This document shows positions 1 to 10,894 of a stretch of 64,000 bases of DNA, piece after piece (position 1 is the first letter of the stretch; every line of letters starts with the position of its first letter). The notes beneath the pieces were generated by a model, which made no database searches, had not been told where the DNA came from, and worked only from the letters and a program-made list of their open reading frames with translations. The translations under genes were made by a program, and so were the position numbers. Location: the NCBI RefSeq assembly GCF_917563915.1, contig NZ_CAKJTI010000001.1:310001-374000 (forward strand), read 5' to 3'. The DNA comes from Bacillus rhizoplanae. GTDB taxonomy: Bacteria; Bacillota; Bacilli; Bacillales; Bacillaceae_G.

Positions 1-32
1 GGGATATTACTGCCCGCGAATAGCGGGATAAA
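1..32 (+). repeat. bcr1-like repeat, right end only
   Basis: The window opens inside a copy of the repeat family seen six more times here. It shows the TTACTGCCCG ... GCGGGATAAA terminus, matching 49300-49325 closely. Only the last 32 bases are present; the rest lies before the window. Throughout, I call a copy '+' when it reads ATAAAGTGAAACTTCC first and GCGGGATAAA last. The assignment to bcr1 is from memory of the family's length and TTTAT ends. Confidence 0.7.
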
Positions 33-135
33 GCTAGATTTCTAGTTGGTTCGTTTCATTCATTTAATTTTTACTGGTAGTTATTTTAAGCCCGGTGTCT
101 TTCGTTCTTCTGAATACAGAGATAATATTAAACGG

Positions 136-172
136 GAAAGAAAAAGGCGCGCTTTTGCACGCCTTTTCTTAT
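136..172 (+). terminator. hairpin before rnhB
   Basis: A GC-rich stem (AAGAAAAAGGCGCGC / GCACGCCTTTTCTT, TTTT loop) ends in a T-rich run just before the rnhB ribosome site. It could terminate transcription from upstream of the window or attenuate rnhB. Bases 33-135 hold no supported gene; an in-frame extension of rnhB to 95 lacks a ribosome site. Confidence 0.55.
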
Positions 173-190
173 TTGGAGGAGGAACTGTGT

Positions 191-967
191 ATGTCTAAAA
201 AACAAACAATTCAAGAAATAGAAGAGCTATTGCAAGAAATTGTACAAGAAGACGACGAACGTTTTGCTATGTTATTAGCAGACGAACGAAAAGGTGTGCA
301 AAGACTCATTACAAAATGGAAAAAACAACAAGGGGATAAAGAAAAAGAAAAACAAAAATTTATTGAGATGTCAATTTATGAAGATGCGCTCCGGCAAAGA
401 GGGATTGTATCTATTGCTGGTATTGATGAAGTGGGAAGAGGACCGTTAGCGGGGCCTGTTGTTGCTGCTGCTGTTGTGCTTCCAGAAGATTTCTATATAC
501 CAGGTTTAAATGATTCAAAAAAGCTGAGTGAGGCGAAGCGTGAGCGGTTTTATGGTGAAATTCAAGAGAAGGCATTAGCAATCGGGATTGGGATTATACC
601 ACCTAATGTAATCGATGAAATAAATATTTACCAAGCGACGAAACAAGCGATGCTGGATGCTGTTGCAAATTTATCTTGTACACCAGAGCATTTGCTAATT
701 GATGCGATGGAACTTCCGACTTCAATCCTTCAAACGTCTATTATTAAAGGAGATGCGAAAAGCATTTCTATTTCGGCTGCATCTGTAATTGCGAAAGTAA
801 CGCGTGATCGCATGATGAAGGAGCTTGGAAAACGATATCCGCAGTATGGATTCGAGCAACATATGGGTTATGGAACGAAACAGCATTTACAAGCGATTGA
901 AACTTATGGTGTGTTAGATGAGCATCGAAAAACGTTTGCTCCAATTAAAGATATGATTAAAGAATAA
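191..967 (+). CDS. rnhB: Ribonuclease HII
   Basis: RNase HII cuts the RNA strand of RNA:DNA hybrids and starts removal of single ribonucleotides from DNA. The 258-residue product has a helical N-terminal extension of about 70 residues, as in Bacillus RnhB, then the catalytic core. The core holds [14 protein letters not shown] with the first Asp-Glu metal ligands, LNDSKKLS, the LLIDAM Asp and the [10 protein letters not shown] motif. The ATG at 191 is chosen because GGAGGAGGAACT precedes it. The open frame runs back to 95 but has no ribosome site there. A strong terminator overlaps the stop codon, so rnhB is separated from sucCD. No oddities seen. Confidence 0.95.
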   Translation: MSKKQTIQEIEELLQEIVQEDDERFAMLLADERKGVQRLITKWKKQQGDKEKEKQKFIEMSIYEDALRQRGIVSIAGIDEVGRGPLAGPVVAAAVVLPEDFYIPGLNDSKKLSEAKRERFYGEIQEKALAIGIGIIPPNVIDEINIYQATKQAMLDAVANLSCTPEHLLIDAMELPTSILQTSIIKGDAKSISISAASVIAKVTRDRMMKELGKRYPQYGFEQHMGYGTKQHLQAIETYGVLDEHRKTFAPIKDMIKE

Positions 968-994
968 GCTGTAATCTACAGCTTATTCTTTATT
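959..994 (+). terminator. Terminator after rnhB
   Basis: A near-perfect stem AAGAATAAGCTGTA / TACAGCTTATTCTT with a 3-base loop is followed by TTATTTTT. It includes the rnhB stop codon. Its symmetry would let it act on both strands. Confidence 0.85.
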
Positions 995-1158
995 TTTGTA
1001 TATTAACATTACTATTTTCAAAAAAGAATAAAGCGATTTCAGTTTTCTGACACTTTATTGTAGACAGCGTGGCAATCATTTTATACAATGACAATGTAGT
1101 GTTTAAAAACATTAAAAAACTTTTCGAGTAAAATAGGAAAATAGGGGAGGATGGGACC

Positions 1159-2319
1159 ATGAATATCCACGAGTATCAGGGGAAAGAAGTCCTTAGAAAC
1201 TATGGGGTAAGCGTTCCGAACGGGAAGGTTGCCTTTACAGTAGAAGAAGCTGTAGAAGCAGCGAAAGAATTAGGAACGAGTGTATGTGTAGTAAAAGCAC
1301 AAATTCATGCTGGCGGACGCGGCAAAGCCGGTGGTGTAAAAGTAGCAAAGAACTTAGATGAAGTTCGTACATATGCAGAGGAAATTTTAGGGAAAACGCT
1401 TGTAACTCATCAAACAGGTCCTGAAGGTAAAGAAGTAAAGCGCTTACTTATCGAAGAAGGATGCGACATTAAAAAAGAATATTATATTGGTCTTGTATTA
1501 GATCGTGCAACTTCTCAAGTTGTGTTAATGGCGTCTGAAGAAGGCGGCACAGAAATTGAAGAAGTAGCAGAGAAAACACCAGAAAAAATCTTTAAAGAAT
1601 ATATTGATCCTGCGGTAGGCTTGCAAGGCTTCCAAGCACGTCGTATTGCATTTAATATCAATATTCCAAATCAGCTTGTTGGACAAGCTGTTAAGTTTAT
1701 GATGGGCTTATACCGTGCGTTTATTGAAAAAGACTGCTCTATTGCAGAAATTAACCCGCTTGTTACAACAGGTGACGGAAAAGTTATGGCGTTAGATGCA
1801 AAATTAAACTTCGATTCTAATGCTTTATATCGTCATAAAGATATTTTAGAACTTCGTGATCTTGATGAGGAAGATCCAAAAGAAGTGGAAGCTTCTAAAT
1901 ATGACCTAAACTATATTTCATTAGATGGAAATATTGGTTGTATGGTAAATGGTGCAGGACTTGCGATGGCAACGATGGATATTATTAAACATTATAACGG
2001 CGATCCGGCTAACTTCTTAGATGTTGGTGGCGGTGCTACAGCTGAAAAAGTTACAGAAGCTTTCAAAATTATTCTTTCTGACAAAAATGTAAAAGGTATT
2101 TTTGTTAACATTTTCGGTGGAATTATGAAATGTGATGTAATTGCGGAAGGTGTTATCGAGGCAACAAAACAAGTGGGCCTTGAATTACCACTTGTTGTTC
2201 GTCTTGAAGGTACTAATGTAGAGTTAGGAAAGAAAATTTTAAATGAATCTGGTTTAAATATTGTTGCAGCAGAATCTATGGCAGACGGTGCACAAAAAAT
2301 TGTTTCACTAGTAGGCTAA
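1159..2319 (+). CDS. sucC: Succinyl-CoA synthetase beta subunit
   Basis: This is the beta subunit of succinyl-CoA ligase (ADP-forming), the substrate-level phosphorylation step of the TCA cycle. It pairs with SucD encoded next. The 386-residue length is normal. The N-terminal ATP-grasp half carries [15 protein letters not shown] and AEINPLV. The C-terminal CoA-ligase half carries GGGATAEKV and [12 protein letters not shown]. An AGGGGAGGATGGGACC site precedes the ATG. sucD follows after 20 bases, so the two are co-transcribed, and a terminator closes the pair. The 190 bases upstream are AT-rich and hold no clear promoter match that I trust. Confidence 0.97.
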   Translation: MNIHEYQGKEVLRNYGVSVPNGKVAFTVEEAVEAAKELGTSVCVVKAQIHAGGRGKAGGVKVAKNLDEVRTYAEEILGKTLVTHQTGPEGKEVKRLLIEEGCDIKKEYYIGLVLDRATSQVVLMASEEGGTEIEEVAEKTPEKIFKEYIDPAVGLQGFQARRIAFNINIPNQLVGQAVKFMMGLYRAFIEKDCSIAEINPLVTTGDGKVMALDAKLNFDSNALYRHKDILELRDLDEEDPKEVEASKYDLNYISLDGNIGCMVNGAGLAMATMDIIKHYNGDPANFLDVGGGATAEKVTEAFKIILSDKNVKGIFVNIFGGIMKCDVIAEGVIEATKQVGLELPLVVRLEGTNVELGKKILNESGLNIVAAESMADGAQKIVSLVG

Positions 2320-2339
2320 TAGAAAGCGGGGGAGAAAAA

Positions 2340-3242
2340 ATGAGCGTATTAGTTAATAAAGATACAAAAGTTATTGTACAAGGTATTACAGGTTCTCAAG
2401 GTTTATTCCACACAAAGCAAATGATTGAATATGGTACAAAAATCGTCGGTGGTGTAACTCCTGGTAAAGGTGGTACTGAAATCGAAGGTGTACCAGTATT
2501 TAATACAGTAGAAGACGCTGTAAAAGCAACAGGTGCAAACGCTTCTGTTGTATACGTTCCACCAGCTTTTGCTGCGGATGCAATTATGGAAGCTGTTGAT
2601 GCAGAGCTTGATTTAGTAGTATGTATCACAGAAGGTATCCCTGTATTGGATATGGTAAATGTTAAGAAATATATGCAAGGCAAAAAGACACGTCTTCTTG
2701 GACCAAACTGCCCAGGTGTTATTACGCCAGATGAGTGTAAGATTGGTATTATGCCAGGATACATTCATAAAAAAGGTCATGTTGGTATCGTATCTCGTTC
2801 AGGTACGTTAACATATGAAGCTGTACATCAATTAACACAAGAAGGAATCGGCCAGTCAACTGCAGTTGGTATTGGTGGTGACCCTGTAAATGGTACAAAC
2901 TTCATCGATGCATTAAAAGCATTCAATGAAGATGAAGAGACACATGCGGTTATTATGATTGGTGAAATTGGTGGAACAGCTGAAGAAGAAGCTGCTGAGT
3001 GGGTAAAAGCGAACATGACGAAACCTGTTGTTGGCTTTATTGGCGGTCAAACAGCACCTCCAGGAAAACGCATGGGCCATGCTGGTGCGATTATTTCTGG
3101 TGGTAAAGGTACAGCTGCTGAAAAAATTAAAACAATGGAAGCTTGTGGTATTAAAGTTGCTGAAACACCAGCTGTTATGGGTGAAACTTTAATTTCTGTT
3201 TTAAAAGAAAAAGGTTTATTTGAAACTTGTAAAAATTATTAA
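2340..3242 (+). CDS. sucD: Succinyl-CoA synthetase alpha subunit
   Basis: The alpha subunit binds CoA and carries the phosphohistidine intermediate. It has an N-terminal CoA-binding Rossmann fold ([16 protein letters not shown]), the GPNCPGVI segment and, near the C-terminus, [10 protein letters not shown] with the active His at residue 247. The 300-residue length is standard. Its ATG follows a GGGGGAG site. It lies 20 bases after sucC and ends at a strong terminator, defining a two-gene operon. Confidence 0.97.
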   Translation: MSVLVNKDTKVIVQGITGSQGLFHTKQMIEYGTKIVGGVTPGKGGTEIEGVPVFNTVEDAVKATGANASVVYVPPAFAADAIMEAVDAELDLVVCITEGIPVLDMVNVKKYMQGKKTRLLGPNCPGVITPDECKIGIMPGYIHKKGHVGIVSRSGTLTYEAVHQLTQEGIGQSTAVGIGGDPVNGTNFIDALKAFNEDEETHAVIMIGEIGGTAEEEAAEWVKANMTKPVVGFIGGQTAPPGKRMGHAGAIISGGKGTAAEKIKTMEACGIKVAETPAVMGETLISVLKEKGLFETCKNY

Positions 3243-3249
3243 TAGCTTA

Positions 3250-3284
3250 GAAAGACACCTTCTGTCAAAGAGGGTGTCTTTTAT
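3250..3284 (+). terminator. Terminator after sucCD
   Basis: Stem AAAGACACC / GGTGTCTTT with a 13-base loop, followed by TATACC. The paired arms are at 3251-3259 and 3273-3281. Confidence 0.8.
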
Positions 3285-3331
3285 ACCTTCGATTGTTTAC
3301 ATAATATTAATTATGGGTAAGGAGAATGAAT

Positions 3332-4204
3332 ATGAAACGTGAAAGATTGTTACATCTTCATTACTATTTGGCGGATCAGTGGAAAGTACTCCGGCGTTTA
3401 CTATCTATCGACCCTCAGTTAACCGATATTTATTCCTTTCAAGCTCCTCAAATTGAAAAACATCTTGGGCTGCCTATGCAAAAAGCTTCTGCACTTGTTT
3501 CGTATCTTCAAAAAACACTTCCTTCTTTCTGTATTCAAAAATTACAAGATGAACACATTTTTTATATAACGATATGGGATGATGACTATCCGAGTTTATT
3601 GCGCGAAATTCCTGATCCTCCGTTTGTTTTATATGGAAAGGGAAGAAAAGAATTGCTACAATGGACAAAAAAAATAGCCGTTGTGGGAACGAGAAATCCG
3701 TCTTTATACGGAAAAGGAAGCATACAATCTATTTTACAACCGCTTATGAAAAATGAATGGTTAATTGTGAGTGGGCTTGCAAGTGGTATCGATTCAATTG
3801 CGCATGAAATTGCAGTAGAGCAGCGCTTTGCGACAATTGCAGTATTAGGACACGGCTTACAATATATGTATCCAAAAAAGAATCAATCTTTTTATGAAAA
3901 ATGGAAAGAACAAATCGTACTTGTAACGGAGTATCCCCCGCATTATGCGCCGCAAAAATGGTATTTTCCGAGGCGAAACCGTATTATAAGTGGACTTTGT
4001 CAAGGTGTTCTCGTGGTAGAGGCGAATGCTCGGAGTGGTTCTCTTATTACAGCGGACTTTGCTTTAGAACAAAATAGAGAAGTATTTGCCTTACCAGGTC
4101 CTAGCTATATTGAGAGTGCTGCGGGAACGAATCAGCTCATCCAACAAGGAGCGAAATTAGTTCAATGTGCCAAAGATGTGATAGAAGAACTTTCAAATTG
4201 CTAG
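3332..4204 (+). CDS. dprA: DNA-processing protein DprA
   Basis: DprA (Smf) loads RecA onto incoming single-stranded DNA during transformation. The 290-residue protein has an N-terminal helical part, then the Rossmann-like core: VVGTRNPSLYGKG near residue 118, SGLASGIDSIAHE, PRRNRIISGL and a closing ALPGP. The start at 3332 is chosen over the in-frame ATG at 3326, because TAAGGAG then sits 7 bases upstream. The order dprA-topA-trmFO-xerC is the usual Bacillus one. The gene looks intact, which by itself does not show that the cell is competent. Confidence 0.93.
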   Translation: MKRERLLHLHYYLADQWKVLRRLLSIDPQLTDIYSFQAPQIEKHLGLPMQKASALVSYLQKTLPSFCIQKLQDEHIFYITIWDDDYPSLLREIPDPPFVLYGKGRKELLQWTKKIAVVGTRNPSLYGKGSIQSILQPLMKNEWLIVSGLASGIDSIAHEIAVEQRFATIAVLGHGLQYMYPKKNQSFYEKWKEQIVLVTEYPPHYAPQKWYFPRRNRIISGLCQGVLVVEANARSGSLITADFALEQNREVFALPGPSYIESAAGTNQLIQQGAKLVQCAKDVIEELSNC

Positions 4205-4232
4205 TATATTTTATATTTTTATTAAACAATTA

Positions 4233-4262
4233 TTGACAAATAGTAGATTGTCACTGTATGTT
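4233..4262 (+). promoter_or_regulatory. Candidate upstream sigma-A promoter of topA
   Basis: TTGACA (4233-4238), 18 bases, TATGTT (4257-4262). It lies 45 bases upstream of a better-spaced match, suggesting tandem promoters. Confidence 0.45.
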
Positions 4263-4276
4263 ATATTCATTGTTGA

Positions 4277-4305
4277 TTGACAAAAACGAGAAAAATCAAT
4301 AATAT
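4277..4305 (+). promoter_or_regulatory. Candidate sigma-A promoter of topA
   Basis: A consensus TTGACA (4277-4282) is followed after 17 bases by TAATAT (4300-4305). Transcription would start near 4312 and give a leader of about 95 nt that contains the short ORF at 4360. Confidence 0.65.
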
Positions 4306-4359
4306 TAGTCAATAATCCATCCAAAAAAGTTTTAAGAGCTTTGAGGAAGGAGCATTTGT

Positions 4360-4425
4360 GTGAAAAAAGATGAAGACTTGAATCCACCTCTTAAGGAGGC
4401 ACTAGCATGTCAGATTACCTTGTAA
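4360..4425 (+). CDS. Possible 21-codon leader ORF overlapping topA
   Basis: A GTG at 4360 sits 7 bases after GAGGAAGGAG, a strong ribosome site, and opens a 21-codon frame ([21 protein letters not shown]) ending at TAA 4423-4425. It overlaps the first 19 bases of topA in another frame. Ribosomes reading it would cross the topA ribosome site and start, so it could couple or dampen topA translation. There is no homology basis for calling it a gene. The evidence is the ribosome site and the overlap only. Confidence 0.4.
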   Translation: MKKDEDLNPPLKEALACQITL

Positions 4426-6485
4426 TCGTGGAGTCGCCTTCTAAGGCGAAAACCATTGAAAAATATTTAGGGAAAAAATACAAAGTAATCGCGTCTATGG
4501 GCCATGTTCGCGATTTACCTAAAAGCCAAATGGGAATAGAAGTTAAAAACAATTTCACCCCAAAATATATTACCATTCGTGGTAAAGGTCCTGTTTTAAA
4601 AGATTTGAAGACAGCAGCAAAAAAAGCAAAAAAAGTCTATCTCGCAGCCGATCCAGATCGTGAGGGAGAAGCGATTGCTTGGCATTTAGCAAATACGCTG
4701 AATGTAGATATAGAGTCAGATTGCCGTGTTGTATTCAATGAAATTACAAAAGATGCCATTAAAGAATCCTTTAAACATCCTCGTGCGATTAATATGGATT
4801 TAGTGGATGCACAGCAAGCAAGACGCGTGCTTGACCGACTTGTTGGTTATAATATTAGTCCTTTACTATGGAAGAAAGTAAAAAAAGGATTAAGTGCAGG
4901 GCGTGTGCAGTCTGTTGCAGTACGCTTAATTATAGATCGCGAAAAAGAAATTCAAGCGTTTATACCAGAAGAATTCTGGACGATTAAAACTGAATTTGTA
5001 AAAGGAAAAGAGACGTTTGAAGCATCCTTCTATGGAATAAATGGGGAAAAAGTAGAATTAACAAATGAACAACAAGTAAATGAAATCATTGAAAAAATGC
5101 AAGAAAATGCATTTTCAGTTGAAAGTGTAACGAGAAAAGAACGAAAACGTAATCCTGCATTACCATTTACGACATCTTCTCTGCAACAAGAAGCTGCGAG
5201 AAAATTAAATATGCGAGCAAAGAAAACGATGATGCTTGCACAGCAGCTTTATGAAGGTATTGATATTGGAAAGCAAGGAACGGTCGGATTAATTACATAT
5301 ATGAGAACAGATTCAACGAGAATTTCAGAAACAGCGCAACAAGAAGCACGTTCTTATATTGAAGAAGCGTTTGGGGCAGACTACATAGGGACACAAAAGA
5401 AGAAAGAGTCGAAAAAGGCAAATGCACAAGATGCGCATGAAGCGATTCGACCTTCATCTGTCTTGCGTAAACCAGATGAATTAAAAAGCTATTTGAGCCG
5501 TGACCAATATCGTTTATATAAACTGATTTGGGAGCGATTTGTTGCAAGTCAGATGGCATCTGCTATAATGGATACCGTTACAGCTACATTGATAAACAAT
5601 TCTGTTCAATTTCGTGCGAATGGATCTGTTGTGAAATTCCCGGGATTTATGAAAGTATATGTGGAAACAAAAGATGATGGAGCAGAAGAGAAGGATAGAA
5701 TGTTACCTAAGTTAGACATAGGAGAAACGGTCTTTTCTAAAGATGTCGAACCGAAACAACATTTCACTCAGCCGCCACCACGTTATACAGAGGCACGTTT
5801 AGTAAAAACGTTAGAGGAACTTGGAATTGGTAGACCGTCTACATATGTACCGACGCTAGAAACGATTCAAAAACGTGGATATGTAGGGTTAGACAATAAG
5901 AGATTTATTCCGACTGAGCTTGGCGAAATTGTAATTGAGCTTATTTTAGAGTTTTTCCCAGAAATTATTAATATCGAGTTTACAGCTAATATGGAGCAAA
6001 ATCTTGATGAAGTAGAAGAGGGAAAAGCAAATTGGGTACAAATTGTTGATGATTTCTACAAAGAGTTTGAACCGCGTTTAGAGAAAGCGGAGAAAGAAAT
6101 GCGCGAAGTAGAAATTAAAGATGAGCCTGCCGGGGAAGATTGTGAGCTGTGCGGTAACCCAATGGTCTTTAAAATGGGTAAATTCGGAAAGTTTATGGCT
6201 TGTTCTAATTTCCCAGATTGCCGAAATACAAAACCGATTGTTAAAGAAATCGGTGTTACATGTCCGAAGTGTAACGAAGGACAAATTATTGAACGACGAA
6301 GTAATAAAAAGAAACGTCTTTTTTACGGCTGTGGTACATATCCAGAGTGCGACTTCGTTTCTTGGGATAAGCCGATTGGTCGGAAATGTCCTAAGTGTGA
6401 AGGGATGCTTGTTGAGAAGAAGTTGAAAAAAGGCGTTCAAGTACAGTGTATTTCTTGTGATTATGAAGAAGAACAACAAATGTGA
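4407..6485 (+). CDS. topA: DNA topoisomerase I
   Basis: Type IA topoisomerase that relaxes negative supercoils. It has 692 residues, the usual Bacillus length. The N-terminal TOPRIM domain starts [19 protein letters not shown] and includes the [13 protein letters not shown] acidic motif. The catalytic Tyr is in [12 protein letters not shown], at residue 298. The C-terminal tail has three zinc-ribbon units (CELCGN, CPKCNEG, CPKCEGM with their partner cysteines). The ATG at 4407 follows TTAAGGAGG. Two candidate promoters and a short overlapping ORF lie upstream, and a terminator follows directly. Confidence 0.97.
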   Translation: MSDYLVIVESPSKAKTIEKYLGKKYKVIASMGHVRDLPKSQMGIEVKNNFTPKYITIRGKGPVLKDLKTAAKKAKKVYLAADPDREGEAIAWHLANTLNVDIESDCRVVFNEITKDAIKESFKHPRAINMDLVDAQQARRVLDRLVGYNISPLLWKKVKKGLSAGRVQSVAVRLIIDREKEIQAFIPEEFWTIKTEFVKGKETFEASFYGINGEKVELTNEQQVNEIIEKMQENAFSVESVTRKERKRNPALPFTTSSLQQEAARKLNMRAKKTMMLAQQLYEGIDIGKQGTVGLITYMRTDSTRISETAQQEARSYIEEAFGADYIGTQKKKESKKANAQDAHEAIRPSSVLRKPDELKSYLSRDQYRLYKLIWERFVASQMASAIMDTVTATLINNSVQFRANGSVVKFPGFMKVYVETKDDGAEEKDRMLPKLDIGETVFSKDVEPKQHFTQPPPRYTEARLVKTLEELGIGRPSTYVPTLETIQKRGYVGLDNKRFIPTELGEIVIELILEFFPEIINIEFTANMEQNLDEVEEGKANWVQIVDDFYKEFEPRLEKAEKEMREVEIKDEPAGEDCELCGNPMVFKMGKFGKFMACSNFPDCRNTKPIVKEIGVTCPKCNEGQIIERRSNKKKRLFYGCGTYPECDFVSWDKPIGRKCPKCEGMLVEKKLKKGVQVQCISCDYEEEQQM

Positions 6486-6507
6486 GCCTACAAGCTCACA
6501 TTTTTTT
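6480..6507 (+). terminator. Terminator after topA
   Basis: Stem TGTGAGC / GCTCACA with a 6-base loop, then seven T. It begins within the topA stop codon. Confidence 0.85.
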
Positions 6508-6536
6508 CGGGAAATGAAAAAAGAAAGGTGAGACAA

Positions 6537-7841
6537 ATGACAACACAAGTAGTAAACGTAATTGGTGCAGGTCTTGCAGGAAGCGAAGCGGCTTATCAAA
6601 TCGCAAAACGTGGCGTTCAAGTAAAATTATATGAAATGAGACCAGTAAAACAAACACCAGCTCATCATACAGATAAATTTGCTGAGCTTGTATGTAGTAA
6701 CTCGCTTCGTGCAAATACATTAACAAATGCGGTTGGTGTAATTAAAGAAGAGATGCGCCGTATGGATTCTGTTATTATTCGTGCAGCAGATGAGTGTTCT
6801 GTACCAGCGGGCGGTGCTTTAGCTGTAGACCGTCATGAATTTGCGGCGAAGGTAACGGAATATGTGAAAAATCATCCGAACGTAACGGTAATGAATGAGG
6901 AAATTACAGAAATTCCAGAAGGACCTACTGTAATTGCAACAGGACCGCTTACTTCACCAGCGCTATCAGCACAACTAAAAGAGCTAACGGGTGAGGATTA
7001 TTTTTACTTCTATGATGCAGCAGCGCCGATTGTGGAAAAAGAAAGCATTGATATGGAGAAAGTATATTTAAAATCTCGTTATGATAAAGGTGAAGCAGCA
7101 TATTTAAACTGTCCTATGACAGAAGAAGAATTTAACCGTTTTTATGATGCGTTAATTGCTGCGGAAACAGTGCCATTAAAAGAATTCGAGAAGGAAGTTT
7201 TCTTTGAAGGGTGTATGCCTGTAGAAGTAATGGCAAACCGCGGTCGACAAACATTACTATTTGGACCGATGAAACCAGTTGGATTAGAAGATCCGAAAAC
7301 AGGGAAAACACCGTATGCGGTTGTTCAATTACGTCAAGATGATGCGGCAGGAACATTATACAATATTGTTGGTTTCCAAACACACTTAAAGTGGGGGCCA
7401 CAAAAAGAAGTGTTACAATTAATTCCTGGACTAGAAAATGCAGAGATTGTACGTTATGGTGTGATGCACCGTAATACATTTATTAATTCGCCGAAATTAC
7501 TTCGTCCGACATACCAATATAAAAATCGGAATGATTTATTCTTTGCTGGACAAATGACTGGAGTAGAGGGATATGTAGAATCAGCCGCTTCGGGCTTATG
7601 GGCAGGTATAAATGCAGCTCGCCTTGTGAAAGGTGAAGAGCCGGTTGTTTTACCGCCAGTAACAGCAATGGGCAGTATGGCGAATTACATCACAACGACA
7701 AATGTGAAAAACTTCCAACCGATGAACGCGAATTTCGGATTGTTTGCACCGCTAGAAAAGAAAATCAAGAAGAAGCAAGAACGTAACGAAGCGTATGCAA
7801 ATCGCGCTTTAGAAACAATTCAAAATTTTGTAAATATTTAG
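6537..7841 (+). CDS. trmFO: tRNA (uracil-5-)-methyltransferase TrmFO
   Basis: TrmFO is the folate- and FAD-dependent enzyme that makes m5U54 in the tRNA T-loop. The 434-residue protein (formerly Gid) has an N-terminal FAD-binding motif [14 protein letters not shown], the CSNSLRAN segment, and a C-terminal [19 protein letters not shown] that completes the FAD site. The start at 6537 is chosen over the GTG at 6528 because GAAAGGTGAG lies just before it. It sits between two terminators, so it may be transcribed alone or by readthrough from topA. Confidence 0.96.
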   Translation: MTTQVVNVIGAGLAGSEAAYQIAKRGVQVKLYEMRPVKQTPAHHTDKFAELVCSNSLRANTLTNAVGVIKEEMRRMDSVIIRAADECSVPAGGALAVDRHEFAAKVTEYVKNHPNVTVMNEEITEIPEGPTVIATGPLTSPALSAQLKELTGEDYFYFYDAAAPIVEKESIDMEKVYLKSRYDKGEAAYLNCPMTEEEFNRFYDALIAAETVPLKEFEKEVFFEGCMPVEVMANRGRQTLLFGPMKPVGLEDPKTGKTPYAVVQLRQDDAAGTLYNIVGFQTHLKWGPQKEVLQLIPGLENAEIVRYGVMHRNTFINSPKLLRPTYQYKNRNDLFFAGQMTGVEGYVESAASGLWAGINAARLVKGEEPVVLPPVTAMGSMANYITTTNVKNFQPMNANFGLFAPLEKKIKKKQERNEAYANRALETIQNFVNI

Positions 7842-7854
7842 TCAAATTTCTTGC

Positions 7855-7893
7855 AAAGGCTACTAAATTGTGATACGATTTAGTAGCCTTTAT
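7855..7893 (+). terminator. Terminator after trmFO
   Basis: Stem AAGGCTACTAAAT / ATTTAGTAGCCTT with a 9-base loop, then TATTG. It lies just upstream of the xerC ribosome site. Confidence 0.8.
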
Positions 7894-7906
7894 TGAGGTG
7901 AAGAGT

Positions 7907-8812
7907 ATGGATGAACATGTGAATAAAATGTTACAATTATTCGTCGGATATTTACAAATTGAAAGAAATTATTCAAAATATACAATTGAAAGTTATCAAA
8001 ATGATTTAGAACATTTTGTACAATTTATGAAGCGAGAAGATATTTCCTCTTTTGCGGATATTACGTATGTTGATGTTCGTTTATATTTAACAACTTTGCA
8101 TAATGAAAAGTTAGCAAGGAAATCAGTAGCGCGCAAAATCTCGAGTTTACGAAGTTTGTACCGTTTTTTGATGCGTGAAGGATATCGGGAAGATAATCCA
8201 TTTGCACTTGCGTCACTCCCTAAAAAAGAGTGGTCAATCCCAAAGTTTTTGTATGTTGAAGAATTAGAGCAGTTATTTGAAGCTTCTGATACTGACAAGC
8301 CATTAGGACAGCGAGATCAGGCTTTATTGGAGCTCATGTATGCGACGGGTATTCGTGTCAGTGAATGTGTGAAGCTTCAACTTACCGATATTGATTTTTC
8401 AATTGGGACGATTTTGGTGATGGGGAAAGGAAAGAAACAGCGCTATGTTCCCTTTGGGAGTTATGCACAAGATGCTTTACTAACTTACATAGAAAATGGG
8501 AGAAAACGATTGGAGAAAAAATCGGAGAAACACTCCCAAATGGTGTTTTTAAATGCGAAAGGGACACCGTTAACAGATCGGGGCGTTCGATATATTTTAA
8601 ATGAACTAATAAAAAAAACTTCCCTTACAATGCATATAAGCCCTCATATGTTAAGACATACATTTGCGACTCATATGTTAAATGAAGGGGCAGACTTACG
8701 AACTGTACAAGAGCTATTAGGGCATGAAAATTTATCGGCAACACAAATTTATACGCATGTTTCAAAAGAAAGATTGCGTTCTGTTTACATGATGCATCAT
8801 CCCCGCGCATAA
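7907..8812 (+). CDS. xerC: Tyrosine recombinase XerC (CodV)
   Basis: XerC resolves chromosome dimers at dif together with XerD. The 301-residue protein has an N-terminal SAM-like core-binding domain (residues 5-90) and a C-terminal catalytic domain. The catalytic set is visible: Arg in [20 protein letters not shown] (His-x-x-Arg), the His in [11 protein letters not shown] and the Tyr in IYTHVS. The start at 7907 is preceded by GAGGTGA. It heads the codV-clpQ-clpY-codY operon known from B. subtilis. Confidence 0.95.
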   Translation: MDEHVNKMLQLFVGYLQIERNYSKYTIESYQNDLEHFVQFMKREDISSFADITYVDVRLYLTTLHNEKLARKSVARKISSLRSLYRFLMREGYREDNPFALASLPKKEWSIPKFLYVEELEQLFEASDTDKPLGQRDQALLELMYATGIRVSECVKLQLTDIDFSIGTILVMGKGKKQRYVPFGSYAQDALLTYIENGRKRLEKKSEKHSQMVFLNAKGTPLTDRGVRYILNELIKKTSLTMHISPHMLRHTFATHMLNEGADLRTVQELLGHENLSATQIYTHVSKERLRSVYMMHHPRA

Positions 8813-8855
8813 ATTGCTTTTAAAAGCTATAAAAACAAATAAAGGAGTTTTTTCT

Positions 8856-9398
8856 ATGGGAAATTTCCATGCTACAACGATATTTGCAATTCACCATAAT
8901 GGAGCATGTGCAATGGCTGGAGACGGGCAAGTTACGCTTGGAAATGCTGTTGTTATGAAGCATACAGCTCGTAAAGTTCGAAAGTTATTTCACGGTAAAG
9001 TGTTAGCTGGTTTTGCGGGTTCTGTCGCAGATGCTTTTACGTTATTTGAGATGTTCGAAGGGAAGCTTGAAGAGTACAACGGTAATTTGCAGCGAGCTGC
9101 TGTAGAAATGGCAAAACAGTGGCGAGGAGATAAAATGCTTCGCCAATTAGAGGCAATGTTAATCGTTATGGATAAAAATACGTTGTTACTTGTTTCAGGG
9201 ACAGGTGAAGTGATTGAACCTGATGATGGTATTTTAGCGATTGGATCTGGTGGGCATTATGCACTTGCAGCAGGGCGTGCTTTAAAACAGCATGCAGGTG
9301 ATCATTTTACAGCAAGAGAAATTGCGAAAGCAAGTTTAGAAATCGCTAGCAATATTTGTGTATATACGAACGAAAATATTATTGTGGAAGAATTGTAG
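8856..9398 (+). CDS. hslV: ATP-dependent protease subunit HslV (ClpQ)
   Basis: HslV is the peptidase ring of the HslUV (ClpYQ) protease. It is an N-terminal-nucleophile hydrolase of 180 residues. The conserved core is [37 protein letters not shown] and the [14 protein letters not shown] segment. The start at 8856 follows AAAGGAG; the frame is open back to 8814 without support. The N-terminus reads MGNFHATT. The B. subtilis protein has Ser at position 2, reported as its nucleophile. Here position 2 is Gly, so the nucleophile is probably Thr7, after loss of a short propeptide (inference). hslU follows after 22 bases. Confidence 0.95.
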   Translation: MGNFHATTIFAIHHNGACAMAGDGQVTLGNAVVMKHTARKVRKLFHGKVLAGFAGSVADAFTLFEMFEGKLEEYNGNLQRAAVEMAKQWRGDKMLRQLEAMLIVMDKNTLLLVSGTGEVIEPDDGILAIGSGGHYALAAGRALKQHAGDHFTAREIAKASLEIASNICVYTNENIIVEEL

Positions 9399-9420
9399 AA
9401 CTGTAAGGGAGGCGTTTTAT

Positions 9421-10818
9421 ATGCATTTACATTTTACTCCGCGACAAATTGTAGAGAAGCTAGATCAATATATTATTGGTCAAAGAGATGCGAAAAAAGC
9501 GGTTGCAGTGGCGCTCCGAAATCGTTATCGCCGCAGTAAGTTAGCGGAAGGACTTCGCGATGAAATTGCACCCAAAAATATCTTAATGATTGGGCCGACT
9601 GGGGTCGGGAAAACAGAAGTGGCGAGACGAATCGCAAAGCTTGTCAGTGCTCCCTTTATTAAAGTAGAGGCGACAAAATTTACAGAAGTAGGCTATGTTG
9701 GCCGTGATGTTGAATCTATGGTTCGTGATCTTGTGGAAACTTCTGTTCGAATTGTGAAAGAAGAAAAAATGGTTCATGTTAAAGATAAAGCGGAAGAGCA
9801 AGCGAACCAGCGGATTGTTGAAATCTTAGTACCGCATAAACAAAAAGAGTCGGGGTTTAAAAATCCGTTAGAAATGTTATTTGGCGGATATCAAAATCAA
9901 AGCACAACTCCAGCATCGGAGCAGCAGGATGAGCGGGAAGTTGAGCAGAAACGAAAAGAAGTAGAAAAGCAGCTTGCTGCAGGTTTACTAGAAGATGAAG
10001 CGATTACAATTGAAGTGACAGAACAACAATCATCTATGTTCGATATGCTTCAAGGTACAGGAATGGAACAAATGGGCATGAATTTTCAAGATGCGCTTGG
10101 AAGTTTTATGCCGAAAAAAACGAAGAAACGTAAACTTTCTGTAAAAGAAGCGAGAAAAGTCTTGACAAATGAAGAGGCACAGCGCTTAATTGATATGGAT
10201 GAAGTTACGCAAGAGGCTGTTTATCGTGCTGAACAGCTTGGAATTATTTTTATTGATGAGATTGACAAAATTGCTGGTAAACAATCGAATAGCGTTGATG
10301 TATCACGTGAAGGCGTACAGCGGGATATCTTACCGATTGTGGAAGGATCGACTGTTGTGACAAAGTATGGACCGATAAGAACGGATTACGTTTTATTTAT
10401 TGCAGCGGGCGCTTTCCATATGTCAAAGCCGTCAGATTTAATTCCAGAACTACAAGGAAGATTCCCGATTCGAGTAGAATTAACGAAATTGTCAGCAGAT
10501 GATTTTGTGAAAATCCTTGTAGAGCCAGATAATGCTTTAGTAAAACAATATATAGCATTATTGGAAACGGAAGGTATAGAAATTGAATTTTCTGACGAAG
10601 CTATTCGTAAGATTGCCGAGATTGCCTATCAAGTCAATCAAGATACAGATAATATTGGAGCAAGAAGGCTTCATACCATTATGGAAAAACTTCTTGAAGA
10701 TTTATCGTTTGAAGCATCTGAAATTACGTTAGAAAAGGTAACGATAACACCTCAGTATGTAGAGGAAAAGTTAGCGACGATTGCTAAAAATAAAGATGTG
10801 AGCCAGTTTATTTTGTAA
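9421..10818 (+). CDS. hslU: HslUV ATPase subunit HslU (ClpY)
   Basis: AAA+ unfoldase that feeds substrates to HslV. The 465-residue protein has Walker [14 protein letters not shown] near residue 58, an inserted I-domain rich in Gln, Glu and Met (about residues 110-240), Walker [12 protein letters not shown], the sensor region around [11 protein letters not shown] and a C-terminal [13 protein letters not shown] sensor-2 helix. The start at 9421 follows AAGGGAGG. It lies between hslV and codY in the conserved operon. Confidence 0.96.
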   Translation: MHLHFTPRQIVEKLDQYIIGQRDAKKAVAVALRNRYRRSKLAEGLRDEIAPKNILMIGPTGVGKTEVARRIAKLVSAPFIKVEATKFTEVGYVGRDVESMVRDLVETSVRIVKEEKMVHVKDKAEEQANQRIVEILVPHKQKESGFKNPLEMLFGGYQNQSTTPASEQQDEREVEQKRKEVEKQLAAGLLEDEAITIEVTEQQSSMFDMLQGTGMEQMGMNFQDALGSFMPKKTKKRKLSVKEARKVLTNEEAQRLIDMDEVTQEAVYRAEQLGIIFIDEIDKIAGKQSNSVDVSREGVQRDILPIVEGSTVVTKYGPIRTDYVLFIAAGAFHMSKPSDLIPELQGRFPIRVELTKLSADDFVKILVEPDNALVKQYIALLETEGIEIEFSDEAIRKIAEIAYQVNQDTDNIGARRLHTIMEKLLEDLSFEASEITLEKVTITPQYVEEKLATIAKNKDVSQFIL

Positions 10819-10894
10819 TAGTATCATCAGGTGACTCGCCCTAGTATCCAAGAGATTAAAAGTATGTGAATAATATGTAGGAGGAAATTTTGAA

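Noticed and set aside
1000-1158. sucCD promoter near 1060-1090
   Set aside because: The best match (TTGTAG-18-TATACA) has a poor -35, so I did not list it.
6078-6620. Minus-strand 180-codon ORF across the topA 3' end
   Set aside because: It runs through the topA terminator and the topA zinc-ribbon coding region, an antisense shadow.
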